Shown here piece after piece: positions 56,389-64,000 of a DNA stretch of 64,000 bases. The translations under genes were made by a program, and so were the position numbers. Origin of the DNA: Gremmenia infestans (lineage: Eukaryota; Ascomycota; Leotiomycetes; Helotiales; Hamatocanthoscyphaceae); NCBI GenBank assembly GCA_032629725.1, contig JAFEVB010000014.1, positions 248,001-312,000 on the forward strand, read 5' to 3'. The notes beneath the pieces are model-generated. The model saw nothing but the letters and a program-made list of their open reading frames with translations, was not told where the DNA came from and did not search any database. Positions within the stretch are counted from its first letter, which is position 1. Each line of letters begins with the position of its first letter.

Positions 56389-57379
56389 GACTCGTGGGAT
56401 GCGCACGGCAATACGTTCCTTGCTGGCTTCTAGCCAACATCGACAATATGGTCTCTGGCCTGGCGCCATGAGACACGTCTGCACTGATGATACAAAATCA
56501 GGTTGCTTGACCTTGGGAACTTACGATTCCCATCCATGTTTGTGTGCTGGAAATTTACGTTTTTCTTGTTTCATTATTACGTTTACCTTTGACTATTCTG
56601 CCTTTTTTTTTATGATCATATACTCCAGCGCTTGCAATTCTCTCCTATTTTCAACTTGTTCTACCTTGATGGTGCCAGCCGATTCTTTCGCCTGGGTCTA
56701 CATCAGCTCCAATCTCATTAGTGTGTTTTGCAAAGTTGTTCGTCTAGTACCAATTGCTTGAGATACTCATGAATAATGATAGCGGAGTTCCGCGTTGTTA
56801 ATGTTACCCTTTTAACGTATCTCTCTTGGGATATTTGCTATTACAAGGGTATCGAATCGCAATGAAGATCGACGGTATTTTCATGGCAAACAGGGCCAGG
56901 CTTTTCGAGGAAATATACGTTTAAGTATCTGCGAGGTGATTTAGATTAGGTTGTAACGCTTTAGTACACAATGCACAGCCGGTTGTTCCACTCCTTTCAA
57001 TTGATACGTGAAGAGCGACTCAGTGAATGTTCATGTCTGCAGTGATGATCTTTGACTTGTACATTCGCATCACGTTTCCAAATTTTGATATACATTCACA
57101 GTATCTTTCTATCAAGTCATCCTACATATTCACCAAAGCGTTGTCATGTGTCCCTGAAATGTGAATATGGTAGTGGAACCTTGATCCCGAAGATCTGTCT
57201 ATATATCATCACGAGCTCCCACTCTATATCCACTCGACATACCCTCAAGATATCCGGCTCCCAAGTCAAATCCAACGTTCGCAACACCAGACAGTCCGCA
57301 GAAACATACCTACCACCTACTATACCCCACACAAAATTGTACTCTCCGGGTTTCTAATTCCTAGAACACCGACTCGAAG
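56389..57379. other. Gene-free interval
   Basis: 3' flank of DUF6590 C, and upstream sequence of a small Cys-rich ORF (with CTATATATC near 57198). Nothing else is supported. Confidence 0.5.
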
Positions 57380-57610
57380 ATGGACTGTCCTACGTGCGGC
57401 AATAACCCCTGCTCTTGCAGCGTATCTGGTCGCTCTGGCAGCACGAATTCCCAATCCACCATCCTCAAACTGAACGTCACCACCAAGCACTCCACATTCA
57501 CCTCCACGTCCACCTCCACCACCACCTCTCCCATCTCCAATAACCAACCCCACGAATGCATCTCTACTGAGACATGGTATAATGATTGGTTTCCTCGACT
57601 CCCTCGCTGA
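57380..57610 (+). CDS. Small Cys/Ser/Thr-rich protein
   Basis: ATG-started ORF of 76 aa in a favourable start context (A at -3, G at +4). The first 15 residues are MDCPTCGNNPCSCSV, with CxxC and CxC spacing that could bind a metal. A Ser/Thr-rich stretch (TFTSTSTSTTTSP) follows. The C-terminus is aromatic (WYNDWFPRLP). A TATA-like CTATATATC lies about 180 bp upstream. No signal peptide, no recognised family. The opposite strand has a Gly-rich shadow ORF caused by the ACC/TCC codons. It may be real or chance. Confidence 0.35.
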   Translation: MDCPTCGNNPCSCSVSGRSGSTNSQSTILKLNVTTKHSTFTSTSTSTTTSPISNNQPHECISTETWYNDWFPRLPR

Positions 57611-59707
57611 CTGTCGTGGATTCAGAATGCGATTTAGTGTAGGTAGGGCAGGACTGGCGTGAAGGGTTTAGATTTACACTTTCGGATTGGCATTAGGATG
57701 CATGCCAGGTGTTTTGAGGATAGGGATTGGATTCTCGGACAATGAAGTCTAGAGGTTTGCGGGGTTTGTTTCTTTCTTAAAGAGTGTCCTCGAACAAACA
57801 AGCAAGCAAGCCAATTCAATACTAATGATATCGATCGTGGCTTTGTGCTATGAATAAGTATGGATATGATTGAATCTTAAACTAAGTATATACTGTAGAT
57901 AGACCCTGCAATTTATAGCATCTGATTTGTTCTTTTGCATTTAGAAATGCACTGAATAGATTTTTATAAAGGTGGGACTTTGAAAGCTCCTTACTAATAT
58001 TAAAGATTTGATTTATATAGTGATGTAAGGGAAATAGCATTCCGCATCTAGTTAAACAAGTGCTATATTTTTATAACTTTGTATTACCTAACAGTTGTGT
58101 TTGACGTATAGGTCTGCATTCTATTGGTCACCAAAAGCAAGCTATTGCCATTCTTGTTCTGAATTAGTATCTTTATTTGATTGGCCGCAATGTACGAGGG
58201 ACCTACTAAGGTACTGATTTAAAAGAGAGTCGGTGGTTGCAACAAAATCGTGTAGAGTATATCAGAATCTTTACCCCGTTCCCCCCCGCCTTATTACTTT
58301 AAAATGTTTACATGTCCCACAATTTCTTTTTATCATCCTTTACTTCTAGAAACTCATCTTTTGAAATGCTCGAGTACGGTCTTGAAAAGGGGATCACATC
58401 CGTGCCAAGACCTTTATCATCTTCCAAGCTGAATGAAATGTCGAACTAAATACCAGTCCGGTACCCCTTTATGTCACCCCTATACTCCCTATATGCCGTC
58501 ACTGATGGATTCGAATTACAGACTAAAGACGGCTATCCTGTTCAATCTTACTGTACATTAAATGCTCACCAAAATTTTCTGTCGTATAGAGTAAGTGCTG
58601 ACATCTCGATTGGGGATAAGGTTCGCCGTTGCATAACTCTGCATAACCTTTGCACGTTCTTAGTTAGGTCCCATTCCCAAAATGCCTCCGTAGTCTGATG
58701 CTGAATAACCCGTACGCCTTGTATCGTATCGTCCTATCGGCAGCACGGGGTATAAACAAATACATGGTAGATTTACACTCGCGGATGACAAGGGGCAGGC
58801 TTTATACGTATTTTAAGATCACACAGTATTTTCTACTGCGCCCCGGCTTGGGGAGGCTTACCTATGCTTATTTTGTGGCGCGGCTTAACCTATAATGGGT
58901 ATCAGCGCGCTGGAACAGCCAATTATAATGCAGATGACAGGCAAAATATGAGTAGTAAGCAGCAGCTCCACTTAGCTACACTCCGTATCGGCCCCCTTCT
59001 TTCTCTCTTCTGATTATTCTTCTCGAATCTCGAATCTCGATACTGCTGAAGGCTGATGAAATCTCAAAAGTTATGGCATGGCATGAGCCCTGCTTCTCCA
59101 TTTCCCCAAGGTTTTGAGGAATTCTTTGTGTGCATTACGTACGGAGTCAGGCTTTCGGCAACCTGGGCATGAATAATTTGGATTTATCAAACGCTCGCAT
59201 CAGCTCCTTCGTCGCTCCTTCGTCACATCAGCCTCCAACAGAATCCTGCAAGCTGGAGTAATTATATTGAGGCCTGCATACCTTACCCTATATACTCAGT
59301 ATGCCTGATAGAGACTTTAAAGTGATGAAACCAAGCAATTAACCAATCAAATCAGGATATTTCGAGAGTGGCCGACATTCCGTGCGGGAGGGGACTCAGG
59401 CTCGGGGGAGGAGGATGTTAAGTATCCACTAATTATTTCTAAAATTACCTACCTTACCTTGTTATTACGATAGCCCCACTAGAATTCTCTAATTACGATT
59501 GGAATTATTGGATGGATTACGACAAACCAAATCTTGGACAAGAATTTAATGGCTGCACTGACCCGCCCCGCCGTCCTAAACCAACCTGACCAACCAACCA
59601 ACCTAACCAGAAGCAACCAACCCAACCCAAAAGCTGCTAGTTTCCACTGGTAGACTGTGGGAATCTTCACTAAGATAAGAAAATCTTATTACGGCATATT
59701 CTGCAAA

Positions 59708-59731
59708 ATGGAATGGAATGGAATGGAATGG
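59708..59731. repeat. (ATGGA) tandem repeat
   Basis: Four ATGGA units (human satellite-like GGAAT phase) followed by one divergent unit. Simple sequence repeat in non-coding DNA. Confidence 0.85.
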
Positions 59732-59750
59732 GATATGCATGCAAAGGGCT

Positions 59751-59771
59751 CTCGAGTCTCGAGTCTCGAGT
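59751..59771. repeat. (CTCGAGT)3 tandem repeat
   Basis: Three perfect 7-bp units, each containing an XhoI-type CTCGAG palindrome. Confidence 0.9.
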
Positions 59772-60429
59772 CCTGGCCTGTAAGTACAGGGGGTCTGTGT
59801 GGTTTCTTGAGACGAACTGGTATCTCCGTACGTCGTTAAATGTGCACTGCTGAGCCTCCCTCGGTATCAAAATAGCTTTTTATCAGCATCCTACAGAAGA
59901 GGCGCCATAAGGCGTAGCGTACTTGGCGTTCATTGGGATGGCTTGTGATTGGTCTTTGCTAGGTAGAGTATCCGCAAACTCGGAGCTAACAGGGCATTTC
60001 GTCTCGTCTCCTACGGTCCTACTCAGTCTGACCCGTCGTCTCTGACACCGTTGATGAACTAGTCATTCAAGTAGCCAGCCACCCTCACTCTCTCACCCTC
60101 ATCGTGAAGGGTTTCTAATTTAAGTCGCAAGCCAGTTTGCTGGCTAGCTCTAGCTAAGCAATGGACGGCTCGACATTAGTTACCCTTTCCTTTCTGCAGG
60201 ATCCTAAATGCACTGGGATCCCGTTAAATTTGGATGAGGTAAACCATAAATGGGCTATCATGTCAACCTTTCTTCCTACGCCGCCTTGGCCAATTTGTTT
60301 GCTTATATACTTATGTCACTGCCCACTAACATGCCGTAAATTCTCAAGCGTCTCACTGTCTTTCTCTTTTCATTTCCCACAGTCTTCCTCAGTCAGTTCC
60401 TATCTTTGAGAAGAAAAGCGAACGGCGCA

Positions 60430-62048
60430 ATGGGGCCTTCACTTTCAGCTTGGAACCCACCAAGGCTCGCATTTGCCTTACTCATTCTCTGTTGGACAAC
60501 ATGGTATTGTTTTCCTAGTTCGGGAGAGAATGCGCTCCCTAACTTTGGCGGGCATTCAAAGCTCCCACCACCTCTCGCGAGGAACCAAACGTTTATTAAG
60601 GATATGTTGGAGAACGAGATCGATGGGCCGTACGATCTTGAGCCGTTGGCCGCACTATGCAGGAGCAAGGAGTACACACCGGGACTTATCATCAAATGCA
60701 AGGCCTCGCCTGGAGGAATGGGCAACGTGAGGAATATGATGTTGAATTGCTATAGATTTGCTATTGAGGCTGGTGGTATGTGCACCTCTGCGTTTGACTT
60801 GAATATTCGCTGACAGACATCAGCAACCGGAGTTATTGTCCCACAGTAAGAATCCCTGGATCGTGTGGATTTAAGGACAGTGGATTGTTACCACGGGCAG
60901 CACAAGGTGCTGGGTGTAAAAGTTTCACAACTCACAATCTTGCGATACGCAGCTTTGAGTCAAAGGAACATTGATACTGACCCCCTTTTAGAATCATGAA
61001 GCGAGGAGACAGCTCACTATCCGACCTCTTCACCGGTGTTGACTACCCATTCACGTACTTCTTCGACTTAGATCATTTCACTACCTCTTTCCGAGCAGCC
61101 TGCCCTCAGATCCACCTCTACGAAAGCCAAGAAGAACTTGCAGATTTCCCTTCCACCGACGAAGAACACGAAGTCGATGCTCACGACCTCTCCGTCAAGC
61201 ACCACCCGAAAGCCTACACCATGATCGACGAGCCGCAATTCTGGCGCCGCGAATTCTACAAATGGCTCAACGAGAACGCGCCCCCATTCTCGCGCTCCGA
61301 ACCAGTCCTCGTCACCATTCCCATGCAACTCCTCCGCTGGCCCTTCAGCTTCGACAAGCCCGAGTTCGTCGCCACCTTTGGCAGGATCCTGCTGATCCGG
61401 GAAGACGTGCGCAGGTTAGCGGCTATGATCCTGTACTCGATGGACAAGACCTACAACCTGAGTCTCAATCTCTCCGGCCCCATCCAACCGGACAAGTTCT
61501 ACGGCGCTCATATGCGCACTGCTTCCGATGCGCTGGCAGTCGGGTGGCCGGGCTACGACGAGCAGTCGAAAAACTACCTCGACGCCGTCAGCGCCACGAA
61601 CCTCTCTCTCGTCTACCTCACAACCGGCAACCCCGTCGACGCAGCGCGCTTCACCGCGACGGCGGCCACCAAGAACATCACAGTAGTGTCGAAAGACACG
61701 CTCCTAGCCGGCGAGGAGTTCGCGGCCGAGCGCGAGGAGATGAGGAACCTATCCTGGGACCACCTGGGCATGGTCGATTACTACGTGCTGCTGCGCAGCA
61801 GTCTCTTTGGCGGCATGTTCCAATCCAGCTTCTCGTGGAACGTAGCGAACAAGCGGCACGTCGTGGTCGGCAACGGCACGTGGCAGGAGATCGCGCCCAT
61901 GAAGGCCGGCCTGGATACTTGGTATGATACCGAGGGCACCCTGACGTACGATGGGCCGGAGTGTTTCAGGGACGAGCTGAGTACGATTTATGGGTTGACG
62001 GATATGGATAGTGTGAGGTGGCAGTTTCCTATGGCGCTGTATCCTTGA
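60430..62048 (+). CDS. O-fucosyltransferase-like type II membrane protein
   Basis: Three exons, 60430-60775, 60824-60845 (22 nt) and 60992-62048, giving 474 aa. A short basic cytoplasmic stub is followed by a signal anchor (RLAFALLILCWTTWYCF), the Golgi/ER glycosyltransferase plan. ASPGGMGNVRNMMLNCYRFA resembles the GGxGN nucleotide-sugar motif of the O-FucT group. GAHMRTASDA resembles the HxR motif of the same fold. NLS, NLT-like and NGT sites suggest N-glycosylation. The 22-nt middle exon restores ATGVIVPQ, which other frames break. Donor and acceptor are canonical. Enzyme activity is inferred by motif similarity; the sugar and acceptor are unknown. Confidence 0.75.
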
Positions 62049-62680
62049 TTTCTTAGATTTGAGGCTTGTTCTTCCGCTACTACGTGCAATGGGAAAGCTG
62101 GCTGCGCTGCAGTCTTGTGTTTTTAGACGGCGTTGAAGGGAAAGGGACGGGACGGATCCTCGGATGAGGGGCGTTGGTGGGGGGCATATTCTTTCCCGAG
62201 GCATTTGCATCAATACCCATATATAGAACGCTTACTCCGTACTTTGTAACATTTGTACTGTATATACAACACAAAGGGCATACACCCACGAGTATTTTTC
62301 ATAGAACAAAATCTACAAATTTTATACTTGATCTTCTTTTCCCACCTCCACTTCCACTTTTGTTTATTTGACCTAAAGATAATCAGACAGCAATCTAGAA
62401 CTCTACTTCACTTTTCCGACTAAAAAGTTTCTAAACTCTCCTCTCTCCAACAGGACATGCACATGTTGTCCTTCCTAGTCGGGAATCTACATACATATTA
62501 CATAATCTGGCACCTTGGCCAAGATGCTTACCTTATACAAGTATTACTACACAGTACGCCCCCACCCCGATCCTACCCAGGGCCAGGGACCATGGTGCGC
62601 GCTTCGTTTCACACTGTCCCAGCGCTGCTTCTCAATATACTGTAACTTACCTTATGCACGCCACAATCCCACAACACGTC

Positions 62681-62700
62681 ACGGCACGGTACGGCACGGT
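62681..62700. repeat. (ACGGCACGGT)2 repeat
   Basis: Two perfect 10-bp units. A related (GTACG) repeat occurs at 62796-62813. Confidence 0.8.
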
Positions 62701-62795
62701 CCCCCCGCTTATTCGGACGGGGATTCTATTCCTGGCGTTGGTCGAGTCGGGGTCGGGACTTTTGGGTTGGTTGGGGTGGAATGGAATCCCTTACA

Positions 62796-62813
62796 GTACG
62801 GTACGGTACGGTG
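62796..62813. repeat. (GTACG)3 repeat
   Basis: Three GTACG units plus a partial unit, about 100 bp from the ACGGC repeat with similar composition. Confidence 0.8.
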
Positions 62814-63358
62814 GCATACTCCGTACTCCGGTATAGTATAGTATGGTATTTGAGGCTTAGGTTTGGTGGGGCGTGGGGGAGGGGGAGGGGGAAGTATACT
62901 CGTAGAGAGAGGCGCATGAGAAGTAGATATGGAGGTGGTTCGTATACGGAGTAAATACCTTGGGTATTATACAGAGGGTTGGAAATGTTGGGGGATAAAG
63001 GAATGGGGTCTTCATTACTAGGTAGGTATAAATGGTATGCTCAATTGTATCTGTGGGTGTTGGGGTATGGATTGGATTGAGGCGCCAGAGGTTGGGTTTG
63101 CTTGTAGAAATGGTCTGTGCGCTTGAGGGTATTCCCAATTTCCTGTTTTTATACTTTGAAGTTTAAACTCTCCTCTTCGTAGTTGTCTTGGTCGATAGAA
63201 AACTCGTAGTAATGCTCTATCGAACCGTGATACTAAGGCTTTATGCTTTTGATGTGGGAAAAGTTGCACAGTGGTTAGGAAAGGGTATACTGCTAAGTTT
63301 AGATGCTCTTGGATTGGGCAGGAAGTATTTACTTGTATACTTATGATATTAAAATCAT

Positions 63359-64000
63359 CTAATATGATACTACTCCAGCTAGTTTCAGTAGCTTGTCCGT
63401 TAATATAGGTTTTACAAGTGGTTCCTCCCTATCCCTTGGATCCCTTTCACCATTTGGAAGCATTGCTATCGGATCAATGGCTCGGATATTTGTATGTGGC
63501 CAATGCGACGTAGCACCCCATCTTTCAAAGATACCAGTCTTTATCTTCAGCGCAGCAGGAACCGCCCAGCTAGCCGGTGCATACGCAACGTAGATTACCG
63601 ACCTGATCTCTTGACTTGCAGGCCCCGGCTCCCCACCGTAGTGAATCGTCCGACTATCCCAGAGCACAAGATCTCCCGGCTCAGCGCACACCTTTAGGGG
63701 CTGACATCCCCTAGTCTTGAACCACTCCAGCTGCTGCGACGAAAACGGGAAGAAGTCGTTCTCAGACCAACTCCTCTTCTCCGTCTGTGTCGCGAAGAAC
63801 TCCTCCACTAGATTGTGCGACCCCGGGTACACAACTAGACCCCCGTCCTCCGGCCCCGCGCGCGACAGGTTCACGAAGCCCTGCACACAGCAGCGACCGT
63901 CACGCAGAGGGCTCTGGTCTATATGTTCCCAGCTTTCGTTTCTTGGCTTGTCGATTCGGTTCGGTAGCGTGATATTCAGAGCGTCAAAACTCGAGAGTAG
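63359..64000 (-). CDS. PhyH-type Fe(II)/2-oxoglutarate dioxygenase, 5' end missing
   Basis: Minus-strand gene running off the window; 213 C-terminal residues are visible and the frame is open to the edge. It belongs to the phytanoyl-CoA dioxygenase-like family. WEHIDQSP provides the HxD iron ligands. The distal histidine is in DSRTIHYGGE, and EIRSVIYVAYAP holds the arginine that binds 2-oxoglutarate. GPEDGGLVVYPGSHN is the family signature between them. The C-terminus is a fungal-type extension (KTGIFERWGATSHWPHT). The substrate is unknown; members act on lipids, secondary metabolites or small organics. No start codon or upstream exon can be placed. Confidence 0.88.
   Translation of the reverse strand, partial: LLSSFDALNITLPNRIDKPRNESWEHIDQSPLRDGRCCVQGFVNLSRAGPEDGGLVVYPGSHNLVEEFFATQTEKRSWSENDFFPFSSQQLEWFKTRGCQPLKVCAEPGDLVLWDSRTIHYGGEPGPASQEIRSVIYVAYAPASWAVPAALKIKTGIFERWGATSHWPHTNIRAIDPIAMLPNGERDPRDREEPLVKPILTDKLLKLAGVVSY

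Larger units (their letters stand above)
57611..60429. other. Gene-poor interval with microsatellites, 2.8 kb
   Basis: AT-rich from about 57840 to 58480, then mixed. Contains short tandem repeats (listed separately) and pyrimidine-rich tracts. ORFs such as 58471-58698 and 59657-59839 show no motif. No gene is supported; the last few hundred bases are the promoter and leader of the glycosyltransferase-like gene. Confidence 0.55.
62049..63358. other. Convergent 3' flanks with GC- and GT-rich simple sequence
   Basis: Between the O-fucosyltransferase-like gene and the dioxygenase. Contains ACGGC/ACGGT repeats (listed separately) and purine-rich GGGGGAGGGGGAGGGGG near 62875-62892. Overlapping ORFs on both strands come from this skewed composition. 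No gene is visible. Confidence 0.5.

Noticed and set aside
61262..61927. 221-codon Arg-rich ORF inside the O-fucosyltransferase-like gene
   Set aside because: Shadow frame of a GC-rich exon; the true frame carries the family motifs.

Overview
The window is nuclear DNA of a filamentous ascomycete. Short spliceosomal introns (mostly 45-170 bp) have GT..AG ends and frequent CTAAC/CTGAC branch sites, gene spacing is fungal, and several products are fungal-type. DUF6590 proteins, a Coq11-type reductase and the general look suggest Leotiomycetes, but that placement is inference. All gene models below were spliced by hand from the sequence.

Left part (1-21.5 kb), mostly conserved genes: PKA catalytic subunit; a single-exon KANL3/TEX30-like alpha/beta hydrolase with an AT-hook-like motif; a four-exon orphan membrane protein tail-to-tail with a single-pass membrane protein; a four-finger C2H2-like protein; an equilibrative nucleoside transporter; a head-to-head acetolactate decarboxylase / catabolic acetolactate synthase pair (a complete acetoin pathway) around a promoter with a perfect TGACGTCA site; a haspin kinase; a small unidentified protein head-to-head with the CCDC47 homologue.

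Middle part (21.5-38 kb): a decayed Ser/Tyr/Pro-rich gene in non-coding sequence, a GST-like protein, an M3 metallopeptidase, an AT-rich gene-free block, a secreted-type aldo-keto reductase, a Yaf9-type YEATS protein, a Coq11-like SDR, the splicing factor SYF2 and a mitochondrial helical protein.

Right part: 40.4-56.4 kb holds three consecutive head-to-head gene pairs. Each has a minus-strand coiled-coil protein of one apparently uncharacterised family and a plus-strand DUF6590 protein with long Ser/Tyr/Gln/Gly-rich disordered regions. The two families have diverged in step, and this repeated module is the best candidate for an undescribed system. Beyond it lie a small Cys/Ser/Thr-rich ORF, a long gene-poor stretch with microsatellites, an O-fucosyltransferase-like type II membrane protein, and the 3' part of a PhyH-type dioxygenase cut by the window edge.

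No rRNA, tRNA, CRISPR or intact transposon was recognised.
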